Shown one piece after another: positions 25,339 to 34,528 of a stretch of DNA of 64,000 nt (within the stretch, counting starts at the first letter, position 1; the number at the start of each line of letters is the position of its first letter). Both the position numbers and the translations under genes were made by a program. The stretch is taken from positions 28,568 to 92,567 of the forward strand of contig JBDTRR010000017.1 in assembly GCA_039931615.1 (NCBI GenBank), given 5' to 3'. The notes beneath the pieces were generated by a model. The model was given only the letters and a program-made list of their open reading frames with translations. It ran no database searches and was not told where the DNA came from. The stretch comes from JAHFUI01 sp039931615 (GTDB taxonomy: Bacteria; Acidobacteriota; Vicinamibacteria; Vicinamibacterales; CAVVIG01).

Positions 25339-26513
25339 CCCAATCCGAACGCGCGCTGAATGAACCAGGCGCTGGCGATGAGCGCAAGCACCGCCGAGCC
25401 GCCCTTCAGGACAACAGGCACGTAGAAGGGCTGCTTCCTGAGCAGGAACAGGATCGGAAAGATCGAGGCGACGATGGCCATCTGTCCGAGCTCGACGCCG
25501 ACATTGAATCCAACCACCGCCCGGAGCAGCGATTCCATGCGGACCGGTAGATAGCCCATCACGGCGGCGAATCCGAGTCCATGGAACAGGCCCAGGCACA
25601 GCACGACGAGCAGCGATCCTTCCTTGATTCGCCCGATGATGTTGTTCAGCGCGACCAGCACAATCGACAGCGCGATCATCGATTCGACCACGCGTGAGGG
25701 CACGTTCAGGAAACCGAGGGCGGCGAGCAGAAGGGTGAACGAGTGTGCGACGGTGAAGACGGTGACGATCTTCAGCACATTCCAGATCGCGCGGCGGAAC
25801 CCGTCCACGCCGGTCCACGAGCCGTTCTTGAGCGCCAGCACGGTCGGCAGAATCAGCGCGATCAGGAAGAGGATGTGGTCGATCCCGATCCAGATGTGGA
25901 GCACCCCCTGCCAGATCATCCGCCGCCCCCCCATCAGGGAGGGCACCGCCGTGAGGTCCAGCGTTTGCTCCGGCGCGGCGGGGCCGAACACCATCGCGAC
26001 GTACTCCTCGCCGTAGGTCGTCCCGGTCTTCGCGTTGTGATCGACGAGCAGCAGGCCGCGGTGAAAGCGGTCGTTCTCGTAGAGCATCGAGTGAGTGACC
26101 CGGAGGCGGTTGGGGAGTGGACCCGTGGTGCTGCGGAAATAATATTGCGCGAACGACCCGAGGGGGATCTGCATGACGTTCTCGGTCGTGAACTCCAGAA
26201 CGTAGGGAGGCCCGCCCTCAGGTCCGATGGAGAAGTGCTGGCGGATGTAGTCCTGGACGAGCGCGGCATTCGCTCTCACGGCGGCGGCCTGCTGGTCGAC
26301 GCCGCCCTGAGGGACCTTCAACCCGAACCTGGTCTCGAGGTCCTTGAAATGGATCTCGAAGCGGCCGTCGATCGCGTCCGCCCGGAAGTTGAACCAGACG
26401 TAGTTCTCTCCCAGCGTATGCGCCAGCGCGGTTGTGCCGTTGAAGACGGTCAGACAGAGGCAGAAAAAGGCGAGGCGTCCGAGGGAATGCCGGGCGGGGA
26501 CAGGACGATTCAT
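25335..26513 (-). CDS. HupE/UreJ-like membrane protein
   Basis: 392 residues from the ATG at 26513, chosen because it begins a clear signal peptide (FFCLCLTVFNGTTALAH). The next ~180 residues are predicted outside the membrane; then come about seven membrane segments starting at VLHIWIGIDHILFLIAL, with conserved polar residues (GIDH, TVAHSFTL, GLFHGLGFA) typical of the HupE/UreJ_2 group. HupE and UreJ are associated with nickel supply for hydrogenase and urease, but most relatives of this longer form have no assigned function. Coupled to the PCP gene by an ATGA overlap. A metal-related role for the peptide pathway is possible but only an inference. Confidence 0.78.
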   Translation of the reverse strand: MNRPVPARHSLGRLAFFCLCLTVFNGTTALAHTLGENYVWFNFRADAIDGRFEIHFKDLETRFGLKVPQGGVDQQAAAVRANAALVQDYIRQHFSIGPEGGPPYVLEFTTENVMQIPLGSFAQYYFRSTTGPLPNRLRVTHSMLYENDRFHRGLLLVDHNAKTGTTYGEEYVAMVFGPAAPEQTLDLTAVPSLMGGRRMIWQGVLHIWIGIDHILFLIALILPTVLALKNGSWTGVDGFRRAIWNVLKIVTVFTVAHSFTLLLAALGFLNVPSRVVESMIALSIVLVALNNIIGRIKEGSLLVVLCLGLFHGLGFAAVMGYLPVRMESLLRAVVGFNVGVELGQMAIVASIFPILFLLRKQPFYVPVVLKGGSAVLALIASAWFIQRAFGLG

Positions 26514-26800
26514 GCCGGAAGCGACCGGGGAGCCAACAAACAATACACGAGATTGGCGCCGCTGCGAAGGAAAACGGCGCCAGGGGATGGGAGGTCGGGA
26601 GGGCCTGCAGGATGTCATCGAGCATCGGCTGGTCTCGCACATCGCCATGAACTGGCGCGCCACGCCGCTTGCGACCTGGCCGCCATCGTGAGCCTCATCG
26701 GGCCGACGGGCGTCACAAGGCCGGCTTGTTCGACGGCGTGGCGCGGTGCAGAGTCCGTACGCCGAACTGGAGCGCGGTATTCAGCGAGGCCAGCCGCGGA

Positions 26801-29608
26801 TTAGCGACCGAGGTTCAACCGGACACTGACCATCGCGCGTCGCGGGTCCATGAACACGGTCGGCTGGCCGAAGTTCAGGTTGAACAGATTGTCGGATGCG
26901 AGGCCTTCCTCGGCCGTGTCATTGAGCGCATTGAGTACGTCCAGAAGCAGCTCGACGCGGTTCACGCCGCCAAACGCGAACATCCTCGACAGGCGCAGAT
27001 CGAGCAGCGACTGGGACGAGAGCCGGCGCGAGCCGCGCGGCTCGAGCAGGATCCGTTGATCGGCCTGCGGCAGCGTGACCTGCGTCGTGGCGGCCCACGG
27101 CTTGCCGCTGAAGTACTGGAAGTTGGCGGCCAAGACGAAGCCGGTCCGCGGCACGTCGACGCTGCCCATCAGCCGGAACATGTGCGGGCGATCGTTTGGC
27201 AAGCGGCCGATCGCGTTGGTGAGATCGTTCGGATCGCGCCCGAAGGTGAGGGGGTTGGGGGGCGACACCGTGCTGAGCTGCGCGCCGGCGGCGTTGGTCC
27301 CGCTGGAGGGCAACAGTCCGGAGACTCTCGACAGCGTGTAGGAGCCAAGCGCCTGCCAGCCACGGGCCCGGCGTTTTTCGGCGATCAGCACCAGGCCGTT
27401 GTAGGCCGTCGAGTAGCCGTCGGGGTTGGTCAACAGAAAGCGGCGAGCGGTCGGGGCGTTGACGAGCCGGAACACCTGCAGGCTGCGGCCGTCCGCCAAC
27501 GTTTGCGCTTCCTCGAGGTATTGACCGGCGACGTCCGTCCAGCCGATGAAATGGCGACCGTCCTTGCGGACGTAGGCGGCGGCCACGGCAAGTCGTCGTC
27601 CGAGCTCGCGATCGACGCCAATCGAGTATTCGTCGGTGCGCGGCGCGCGCGTCTTGGGATCGAGCAGCAAGTTGGTCTTGGGATTGACCTCCACGATCCT
27701 GCTGGTGTAAGCCCCGGTCGCTGGATCCCAGGTCTTCGTCGTCGTCGACGTCGCACCGGGGTGGAAGGATTCCAGTTCCCCTGTCAGCACGCCCTGGCTG
27801 AATCGTCCGTAGCTGGCCCGCAGCACGGTCCGGCCGTCGGCACTGAGCTTCATGGTGACACCCAGGCGTGGCGACACGATATTCCAGGTGTAGAGCGTTC
27901 CCAGGCCGCGGACGATTTGGTCGGTTTCGCGCCCCTGGAGATCGACCGCAGACAGGTCCTGACTGATGGCGCGGCTGTGATCGAACCGCACGCCGGCATT
28001 GATGGTCAACCGATCGCCGACCGTGATGGCATCGCTGGCGAACGCCGACGCGGTGACGGACACGCCGCCGATGTTGGACGGATCACTCGAGATCGCCTGA
28101 AACGGCAGTCCGTTGCTGTCGGTGAACCTCACACCGGTCGGAATCCGGCCGCGCGACTCGTGCCCGCCCCGTTCGACCTGTCCGCCCGTCCTCCACTGGT
28201 GATCGGCGCCGAGCAGATCGGGCTGAAAGTGGCTGAGTGTCGCCTTGGCGGTCGTGCGCATGATCGTCAACGAACCGAACCGCGCCGGAGCCCCCGTCGT
28301 CACGCCCGTTACCCGGTCGAACCGGCTCGGTGCGGTCAGATTGCCGGTGCTCGATTCGTCGTCTTGCGAGTAGACGAACCGTCCGATGCGCACGTCCCAG
28401 ACGGTATTGGACGACAACGTGTGCGTCAGATGGCCGAACGTGATGGCCGGCACCGAGATGTGCCGCCGCGAGAGGGCTGCAAACGGCGTGACGGTCGTCG
28501 GACGATCGGGGTTGAGCCCGACCTCGTCGTGAAAGCTTTGCTCCAATTGCACGGCCGGAGTCAGCTTCCACGTGAGCTTCGCAAACAGCTTGTCCTGTTC
28601 GTACCTTCTTGGGAGTGCCGGATCGGTGCCCGGCTGACTGTCGTAGTCGCGCAGATATTGGTAGCCCGTGAAGAACCACAGCCGGTCGCGAACGACAGGG
28701 CCCCCGACGTTGGTCGTGGCGTCCCGGTACCTGGCGCGCCGGTACCCGCTCTTCACCTGTCCGGAGCCGAGATACTGGAGGGTCACGGGCTCGGCGGTCA
28801 GGCCGGCCGTCTGCGCATAGTAGGACGCGTCATACAGAAACCGCGCGCTGCCCTGTCGGGTGACGACGTTGATGACGGCACCCTGCATGTTGCCGTACTC
28901 GGCGGACGCCCCGACGGACTGGATTTGCACTTCCTGAATGAAGTCGATGCCCGGCTCGGCGCGCGCCACGCCGGTGCACGGACGGGTGAAATTGGTGCCG
29001 TCGAAGAGAAACTGGTTCTCGTTGGTGCCGGAACCGAATGCGGACACGGTGGTCGCGGTGCCGCTTGACGGCGACGTGGGCGAGATGCCTGGGGCGGCCC
29101 TGATGATGTCGAACATGCTCGTTCGTCGCGTCGGGATGGCGCGCTGGTCCTCAGGGCCGAAGCGTGTCCCGAACCCCGGGTCTCGCGCTTCGATGCGCGA
29201 ACCGGCTCCCTCGACTACGACGGATTCCGCCAGGCCGGCGAGTTTCAGGACCGCGGTTCTTTCGATGGTCGCGCCGGCGCCGATGGTGATGTCTTCTTCG
29301 TGATAGCTGGCAAATCCCTCAAGCGAGATGTCGAGGATGTACGCCCCGGGGGGCAGCGCCGGGTAACGCAGTTGCCCTTTCTCGCTGACAGTGACCGTGA
29401 GCGGGCCGCCGATCAGGGCCGTTGAGGTGACGCGGACGACCGCACCCGGAAGGATGCCGCCCTGTGCGTCCTTCACGGTGCCAATGAGCGCCCCCGTTAT
29501 CGCCTGTGACGTCGCCATCCGAGGCAGCAGCAACGAGGCGGTCGCCACCAGCAGGAAGATGCTCCGCCGCAGTCGATTGGCGGATGGCCGTTGTCTCGTG
29601 ACGCCCAT
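26801..29608 (-). CDS. TonB-dependent receptor, Oar-like, with carboxypeptidase-regulatory domain
   Basis: 935 residues from the ATG at 29608, preceded by AGGGAG at good spacing. A signal peptide (LVATASLLLPRMATSQA) leads to a CarboxypepD_reg domain (GTVKDAQGGILPGAVVRV), then a plug with RTSMFDIIRAAPG and NQFLFDGTNFTRP, and a large barrel ending AMVSVRLNLGR. The plug contains VVTRQGSARFLYDAS, as in other Oar-type receptors of the phylum. The ligand is unknown. It stands alone; the 287 bp downstream (26514-26800) hold no gene I can support, and probably the promoter of the hupE-like gene. Confidence 0.9.
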   Translation of the reverse strand: MGVTRQRPSANRLRRSIFLLVATASLLLPRMATSQAITGALIGTVKDAQGGILPGAVVRVTSTALIGGPLTVTVSEKGQLRYPALPPGAYILDISLEGFASYHEEDITIGAGATIERTAVLKLAGLAESVVVEGAGSRIEARDPGFGTRFGPEDQRAIPTRRTSMFDIIRAAPGISPTSPSSGTATTVSAFGSGTNENQFLFDGTNFTRPCTGVARAEPGIDFIQEVQIQSVGASAEYGNMQGAVINVVTRQGSARFLYDASYYAQTAGLTAEPVTLQYLGSGQVKSGYRRARYRDATTNVGGPVVRDRLWFFTGYQYLRDYDSQPGTDPALPRRYEQDKLFAKLTWKLTPAVQLEQSFHDEVGLNPDRPTTVTPFAALSRRHISVPAITFGHLTHTLSSNTVWDVRIGRFVYSQDDESSTGNLTAPSRFDRVTGVTTGAPARFGSLTIMRTTAKATLSHFQPDLLGADHQWRTGGQVERGGHESRGRIPTGVRFTDSNGLPFQAISSDPSNIGGVSVTASAFASDAITVGDRLTINAGVRFDHSRAISQDLSAVDLQGRETDQIVRGLGTLYTWNIVSPRLGVTMKLSADGRTVLRASYGRFSQGVLTGELESFHPGATSTTTKTWDPATGAYTSRIVEVNPKTNLLLDPKTRAPRTDEYSIGVDRELGRRLAVAAAYVRKDGRHFIGWTDVAGQYLEEAQTLADGRSLQVFRLVNAPTARRFLLTNPDGYSTAYNGLVLIAEKRRARGWQALGSYTLSRVSGLLPSSGTNAAGAQLSTVSPPNPLTFGRDPNDLTNAIGRLPNDRPHMFRLMGSVDVPRTGFVLAANFQYFSGKPWAATTQVTLPQADQRILLEPRGSRRLSSQSLLDLRLSRMFAFGGVNRVELLLDVLNALNDTAEEGLASDNLFNLNFGQPTVFMDPRRAMVSVRLNLGR

Positions 29609-30039
29609 ATATCGCTCCCTTGCCCTGCGCCCCAACGGCTCAAGGCCATCCCGGCCGGTCCGCATGCGCCGTGCTGGTTGCACAGGGCATGGTGACGCGT
29701 GCCGCATTTGCATTTCAGTCATCCAGGCTGCTTCTTCCTTCTGTCTGGAAAGGCGGGATCGATGCGCGGAAAGGTGCACAATCACCAGCGGTCGGATTCC
29801 AGGACGCTCAAAATCTTGGAATCTTGCCGCCATGAAGCCGCTTTACGAGCAGCATCATACCCACCGCCAGAACGACGACCACGGCCAGCACCAGCGCGAT
29901 GACCATCGAAGAATCCGCCTTTCATGAGGGTGCACCACAAATCCGGATATTGCCCTACGAGGCGGGAACGGCTGCAAAAAAGGGGCAAGGCTCCGAAAAA
30001 GGAGCATAGAATCGAGCCATCCGCGAGCCACGTGCGAAT
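29609..30039. other. intergenic region between divergent TonB receptor and ECF genes
   Basis: Apart from the possible 32-residue peptide gene listed separately, I see no coding region in these ~430 bp. It must carry the minus-strand TonB-receptor promoter and the plus-strand ECF promoter. An AT-rich patch with an AAGGAG sequence lies near 29995-30005. Confidence 0.4.
29808..29906 (-). CDS. possible 32-residue single-span membrane peptide
   Basis: A minus-strand ATG at 29906 opens 32 codons ending in TGA at 29808. The peptide begins MVIALVLAVVVVLAVGMML and finishes with a basic tail (KRLHGGKIPRF): one hydrophobic segment followed by positive charges, the shape of small membrane proteins such as KdpF. 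An AAAGGCGG stretch lies upstream at loose spacing. No homology is claimed; chance is a real alternative at this length. Confidence 0.35.
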   Translation of the reverse strand: MVIALVLAVVVVLAVGMMLLVKRLHGGKIPRF

Positions 30040-30093
30040 CCGACGGCGCTGCTCCTGGCCTGGAACCGGGGCGAACCCGACGCGCTCGACGCG

Positions 30094-30600
30094 TTGCTGC
30101 CGCTGGTCTACGCCGAACTGCGGCACATCGCCGTCCGGTACATGAAGGGTGAGCGGCGCGGTCATACGCTCCAGGCAACCGCGCTCGTGAACGAGGCCTA
30201 CCTGCGGTTGATCGACGTCCAGCAGGTTCAGTGGCAGAACCGCGCCCATTTCTTCGCGATGGCAGCCCGGTTGATGCGGCGGATCCTCGTCGACGCGGCG
30301 CGCTCCCGCGGCTATCAGAAGCGCGGCGGCGGCGCGTCGATGCTGTCGTTCGACGAAGCGCTCGTCGTTCCGTCCGAGCCCGGACACGATCTCGTCGCGC
30401 TGGACGACGCGCTGACCGCGCTCGCGACGATCGATTCGCGGAAGAGTCAGGTCGTGGAGTTGCGATTCTTCGGCGGTCTCGACATCGACGAGACCGCCGA
30501 CGCCCTGAGCGTGTCGAGAGACACGGTCAAGCGCGACTGGAAAATGGCGAAGCTATGGTTGCTGCGGGAGTTGGGCGGCGGCGAACCCGATGACACCTGA
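30094..30600 (+). CDS. ECF-family sigma factor, start codon unclear
   Basis: 168 residues from a TTG at 30094. Region 2 shows LVNEAYLRLIDV and WQNRAHFFAMAARLMRRIL; region 4 shows VELRFFGGLDIDETADAL and VSRDTVKRDWKMAK. It is closely related to the ECF factor at 2030. Coding similarity clearly extends upstream in frame (ALLLAWNRGEPDALDALLPLV from about 30046), corresponding to the first helix of region 2, but from there back to the in-frame TAG at 30007 there is no ATG, GTG or TTG. Either an unusual start is used, the start has been lost, or the sequence has an error. The stop overlaps the start of the downstream kinase. Confidence 0.82.
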   Translation: MLPLVYAELRHIAVRYMKGERRGHTLQATALVNEAYLRLIDVQQVQWQNRAHFFAMAARLMRRILVDAARSRGYQKRGGGASMLSFDEALVVPSEPGHDLVALDDALTALATIDSRKSQVVELRFFGGLDIDETADALSVSRDTVKRDWKMAKLWLLRELGGGEPDDT

Positions 30601-33529
30601 GCGCTGGCGCCAGGTCGAGGCTACCTGTCACGCGGCACTGGCGCGCCCGCCGGAGGAACGGGCGGCGTTCCTGACCCAGACCTGTGCCAGCGACAACATG
30701 CTGCAGCGTGAAGTCGAGTCGCTGCTGGCGCAGGAGCCCCACACTGCCCGGTTCATGAGCGTCCCAGCGGCGGCGGTTGTACCGTCGGTCGCCCTGGATC
30801 AGGTGAAGGGCACGCTCGCCGGTCAGCGCTTCGGAGTGTATGCGATTCGCTCGCTGCTCGGCGTCGGTGGCATGGGCGAGGTCTACCGCGCCTACGACCA
30901 AAGGCTCGGGCGCGAGGTCGCCATCAAGTTCCTGCCGCCTGCGTTCACAGCCGACACGGACCGGCAAGCGCGCTTTGAGCGCGAGGCACGCACGCTCGCC
31001 ACCTTGAATCATCCGCACATCGGGGCGATCTACGGGGTCGAAGAAGTGAACGGCGTCCGCGGCCTCGTGTTGGAGTTGGTCGAGGGCGAAACGCTGGCGG
31101 AGCGGATCGCCGTTCGAGGGCGGGGCGGTTCAGGACCGCTGCGAACCGCCTGGTCCAACCAGGCCGCGCCGGAGCAGGCCGATGCCGGCGGCCTGCCGAT
31201 CCCCGAGGTGCTCGCCGTCGCGCGGCAGATCGCGGACGCGCTCGACGTCGCTCACGAGAAGGGGATCGTCCATCGCGATCTGAAACCGGCGAACATCAAG
31301 ATCACGCCGGACGGCGCCGTGAAGGTGCTCGACTTCGGCATGGCGAAGGCGGCACCGACCGACGGCTCGCCCTCCAATCTGACCGAGTCGCGCGTCGGGG
31401 TGATCCTCGGCACAGCCGCCTACATGAGCCCCGAGCAGACCCGCGGTCAGGCCGTCGACAAGCGCGGGGACATCTGGGCTTTCGGTTGTGTGCTGTACGA
31501 GATGCTGACGGGCCGGCTGACCTTTCCTGGCGACACCGTCTCGGACACGATCGCGAAGATTCTCGAGCGCGACCCGGACTGGTCAGCTCTCCCCGCCACG
31601 ACTCCGGCACGCCTTCGACGGCTGCTGGTGCGCTGCCTCGCGAAGGATCCAAAGCAGCGGCTGAGGGATATCGCTGAGGCCAGGATTGCCATCGATACGA
31701 TCGACGATGTATTGCCGGGAGACGCCGGATCGCCGGCGGCGCATCCCGCTTCCGCCAAACCCTTTGCCAGGTGGCTGCCGTGGGCCGCGCTCGCCGTGCT
31801 CGCGGCCGGCATCATCGCGTGGGAAGTGAGGCGTCCGGCGACTATCCAAGAGAATCTGCTCTCCGATCCGCAGTTCTCGCGCTTCACGGACTGGCCGGGT
31901 ACGGAAGGGGCCGCCGAAATTTCGCCCGATGGGAGATTCGTCGCCTTCCTCGCCGATCACGCCGGTCAGTTCGACGTCTGGCTCAGTCAGGTGGGCACCG
32001 GGCGTTTTACCAACCTCACATCGGCGATCGCGCCACTTGACGCCCCACGATCCGACAGCCTCGTACGGACCTTCGGCTTTTCGGGCGACGGGTCGGAGAT
32101 CTGGTGCAGTGCCGCGGGCGACGCCGGTTCCGCAAAGATGCTCATTCCTTTGACAGGGGGCCAGCCACGGGCGTTCCTGACCAGGGGGGACGTCGCCCCG
32201 TCCTGGTCGCCAGACGGCACCCGGCTCGCCTACTTCAACAACGGCAACGGTGATCCGCTGTTCGTCGCCGACCGCACCGGCGCAGACCCTCGCCGGATTG
32301 TCCTGCAGCCTCCGGAAGTCCACGACGCGTTTTTCAAGAAGGGGATGCACAGCCACAATCCGGTCTGGTCGCCCGACGGGGAGTGGATCTACTTCGTGCA
32401 TGGATCGGACCCGACGGTGGAGATGGACGTGTGGCGGGTCCGGCCGGCCGGCGGTTCCCCGGAGCGAATCACGCAGCAGAACGTCCCGGTGAATTTCCCG
32501 GCTCCGCTCAATGCCCGTACCCTTCTGCACGTCGCGCGCGCGAAGGACTGGTCCGGACCGTGGCTCTGGGCGGTCGACGTGGAGCGCAAGATCCCGCAAC
32601 GCGTGATTTCCGGCATCGAGCACTACACCTCGGTTTCAGCCAGCCGCGACGGCCGGCGGATGGTGGCCACCGTGGCCAGCGTAAGTGCCAGCCTGTGGCA
32701 CGTGCCAATACTCAATCGGCCCGCCGAGGGTCGCGACGTCCAGCCATACCCGCTGCCGACGTTGCGGGCGATGGCGCCCCGCTTTGGCGGGGATTCGCTG
32801 TTCTACGTCTCCGCGTTGGGGACGGGCGACGGGCTGTGGCGGTTTCAAGACGGACAGGCGTCCGAAATCTGGAGGGACGCGGACGCCGCGCTGGCGGAGC
32901 CACCGGCCGTGTCCGCGGACGGACTCCGCGCGGCCGTCGTCTCGATACGAAAAGGAAAACGCCACCTTGCCGTCATGTCGGCCGACGGCACCAACGTCCG
33001 AACCCTGGCCGCCTCCATCGACATACTGGGGGCGGCGGGTCAAGCCAGCGCTGACTGGTCGCCGGACGGCGCCTGGATCGCGATCGGCGGCAGCGACGCG
33101 CAGGGTCAAGGGTTGTTCAAGATTCCCACGGACGGGGCCCCGCCCATCCGCCTCGTCACCGGTGAGGCGACCAACCCGGTATGGTCGCCGGACGGCACGC
33201 TCATTGTGTATGCCGGCCCGTTCGTCGGCGGCGTGTCGCAGCTCCTGGGGGTGCGAGCCGACGGTACCTCGGTGAAGCTGCCGCCGCTGACCGTCCGCAC
33301 CGGCGCCTATCGCTTCCTGCCCAACAGCAAGGGATTGGTGTACTTGCCGCGGCGTCAGTCGCTGGACTTCTGGCTGTTCGATTTGGCTGCCAACAGTACC
33401 CGCCCGCTCACCCGCTTCACGGATCAGAGCTCCTTGACGACATTCGACATTACCGCCGACGGCAAACAGATCGTGTTCGACCGAGCGCGAGAGAACTCGG
33501 ACGTGGTGCTGATCGATCTCGGCAAATGA
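30590..33529 (+). CDS. Ser/Thr protein kinase with C-terminal PD40/WD40-like beta-propeller
   Basis: 979 residues; starts inside the ECF gene's last codons, so the two are coupled. Layout matches the kinase at 2802: an N-terminal helical segment (MTPERWRQVEATCHAAL), a kinase domain with LGVGGMGEVYRAYD, VAIK, HRDLKPANIKI, DFGMAK and GTAAYMSPEQ, a membrane span (WAALAVLAAGIIAWEV, about residues 400-416) and then PD40 repeats with SPDG motifs to the end. It likely links an extracytoplasmic signal to phosphorylation, with the neighbouring ECF factor as the simplest target. The tandem arrangement here versus the divergent one at 2 kb suggests duplication and rearrangement of an ECF/kinase unit. 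Confidence 0.92.
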   Translation: MTPERWRQVEATCHAALARPPEERAAFLTQTCASDNMLQREVESLLAQEPHTARFMSVPAAAVVPSVALDQVKGTLAGQRFGVYAIRSLLGVGGMGEVYRAYDQRLGREVAIKFLPPAFTADTDRQARFEREARTLATLNHPHIGAIYGVEEVNGVRGLVLELVEGETLAERIAVRGRGGSGPLRTAWSNQAAPEQADAGGLPIPEVLAVARQIADALDVAHEKGIVHRDLKPANIKITPDGAVKVLDFGMAKAAPTDGSPSNLTESRVGVILGTAAYMSPEQTRGQAVDKRGDIWAFGCVLYEMLTGRLTFPGDTVSDTIAKILERDPDWSALPATTPARLRRLLVRCLAKDPKQRLRDIAEARIAIDTIDDVLPGDAGSPAAHPASAKPFARWLPWAALAVLAAGIIAWEVRRPATIQENLLSDPQFSRFTDWPGTEGAAEISPDGRFVAFLADHAGQFDVWLSQVGTGRFTNLTSAIAPLDAPRSDSLVRTFGFSGDGSEIWCSAAGDAGSAKMLIPLTGGQPRAFLTRGDVAPSWSPDGTRLAYFNNGNGDPLFVADRTGADPRRIVLQPPEVHDAFFKKGMHSHNPVWSPDGEWIYFVHGSDPTVEMDVWRVRPAGGSPERITQQNVPVNFPAPLNARTLLHVARAKDWSGPWLWAVDVERKIPQRVISGIEHYTSVSASRDGRRMVATVASVSASLWHVPILNRPAEGRDVQPYPLPTLRAMAPRFGGDSLFYVSALGTGDGLWRFQDGQASEIWRDADAALAEPPAVSADGLRAAVVSIRKGKRHLAVMSADGTNVRTLAASIDILGAAGQASADWSPDGAWIAIGGSDAQGQGLFKIPTDGAPPIRLVTGEATNPVWSPDGTLIVYAGPFVGGVSQLLGVRADGTSVKLPPLTVRTGAYRFLPNSKGLVYLPRRQSLDFWLFDLAANSTRPLTRFTDQSSLTTFDITADGKQIVFDRARENSDVVLIDLGK

Positions 33530-33728
33530 CACGCAAAGCGATGTAGGGGCAGGACATTCCCTGTTCGTCGACGGATGCGGCGTGGCGAGCGCCCGCCAAA
33601 TCGACGACGGCAGCCATCGTCGCGTTTTTGCTGGCCGACGTCGCCCTGGAACCATCGCGCCGATCGTTGGGCACGCGTTGCGAACGGCCTCCCGGCGACG
33701 TCCACAGCGGCTCCAGCGAGAAGCCGAC

Positions 33729-33744
33729 TGTAAATGTTTGTTAA
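33729..33744 (-). promoter_or_regulatory. OmpR-type direct-repeat operator candidate
   Basis: On the minus strand the site reads TTAACA, AACA, TTTACA: two TTWACA half-sites at a 10-bp period, the geometry bound by OmpR/PhoB-family regulators. It is upstream of the response-regulator gene starting at 33800. The same half-sites occur before the efflux operon at 35842, suggesting autoregulation. Confidence 0.5.
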
Positions 33745-33799
33745 GAATCAGGCGCACGCTAGCGGACGTCCTTCGATCAGCACTACCGTGGGGGCTGGC

Positions 33800-34525
33800 A
33801 TGCCGGTCGAGGATCCGCCCGATGCCGTCAGTCAGAGTCCCGATCGAGGCGCGATCCTCATGATCGACGACGACGCCGAGCTGTGTGTGCTGATGCGCGA
33901 ATTCCTGGGCGCACACGGCTTTCCCCTGACCGCCGCGCACGATGGCGCGTCCGGACTCAAGCTGGCGCTGGCGGGCGACTGGGATCTCGTTCTCCTGGAC
34001 GTCATGCTCCCGCTGCTCGATGGCTACGAGATCCTTCGCCTGCTTCGCCGGCGGAGCAACGTGCCGGTCATCATGTTGACCGCTCGCGCCGAGGAGCGTG
34101 ATCGCGTCGCCGGCCTCGAGGAAGGCGCCGACGACTATCTGGTGAAGCCGTTCTCGACCGCCGAGCTGCTGGCGCGGATACGGGCGGTACGCCGGCGTAC
34201 CGTTGACGGCCTTTCGTCGGCGTCCCGGATCATCGAGCGCGGCGATCTCCGGCTGGACGCCGGATCCCGTGAAGCCTACGGCCGCGGCGTGCGGATTGCG
34301 GTTTCCGAAAGCGAGTTCGCCATCCTTGAAACGCTCGTCCGCGCCGCCGGTCGTACCGTCTCCCGCGACGAGCTGGCGGCCGTCTTGTATCAACGGGAAG
34401 CCACCCCGTTCGAGCGGTCGGTGGACGTGCACGTGAGCCACCTGCGCAAGAAGCTCGAGCCGCAAAGCCGCGCCGTCATCCGCAGCGCGCGTGGCATCGG
34501 CTACGTCCTGTCGCTCGAAGGGTGA
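33800..34525 (+). CDS. OmpR/CpxR-family response regulator
   Basis: 241 residues from the ATG at 33800. An earlier in-frame ATG at 33734 lies inside the operator-like motif and is unlikely. The receiver is canonical: IDDDAE acid pocket, LLDVMLPLLDGYE phospho-acceptor and LVKPFS lysine. The C-terminal winged helix contains VSESEFAILETLV and RSVDVHVSHLRKKLE, ending ARGIGYVLSLEG. Paired with the histidine kinase three bases downstream, CpxRA-like in order. The shared operator motif at its own promoter and before the MacAB-like operon suggests it controls envelope efflux. Confidence 0.92.
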   Translation: MPVEDPPDAVSQSPDRGAILMIDDDAELCVLMREFLGAHGFPLTAAHDGASGLKLALAGDWDLVLLDVMLPLLDGYEILRLLRRRSNVPVIMLTARAEERDRVAGLEEGADDYLVKPFSTAELLARIRAVRRRTVDGLSSASRIIERGDLRLDAGSREAYGRGVRIAVSESEFAILETLVRAAGRTVSRDELAAVLYQREATPFERSVDVHVSHLRKKLEPQSRAVIRSARGIGYVLSLEG

Positions 34526-34528
34526 GGC

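Larger units (their letters stand above)
10032..26513. other. biosynthetic gene cluster: predicted pyrrole-starter NRPS with two interrupted adenylation domains
   Basis: Nine genes in two divergent transcription units plus one convergent pair. Minus strand: NRPS C-A[PP-loop]-PCP, NRPS C-A[MT], A-end-PCP-TE and an HTTM protein. Plus strand: ornithine cyclodeaminase, PltE-like dehydrogenase and PltF-like adenylation enzyme. Minus strand, right end: a HupE/UreJ-like protein then a stand-alone PCP. Known pathways (pyoluteorin, prodiginine) use a prolyl-AMP ligase, a PCP and a flavin dehydrogenase to make pyrrole-2-carboxyl-S-PCP. No phosphopantetheinyl transferase, MbtH protein, halogenase, glutamine amidotransferase or dedicated exporter is visible, so these would have to come from elsewhere in the genome. 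Edges are inferred from gene content. Confidence 0.8.

Noticed and set aside
33734..33799. Earlier ATG for the OmpR-type regulator
   Set aside because: It lies inside the operator-like direct repeat and would add residues unlike the family; the ATG at 33800 is preferred.
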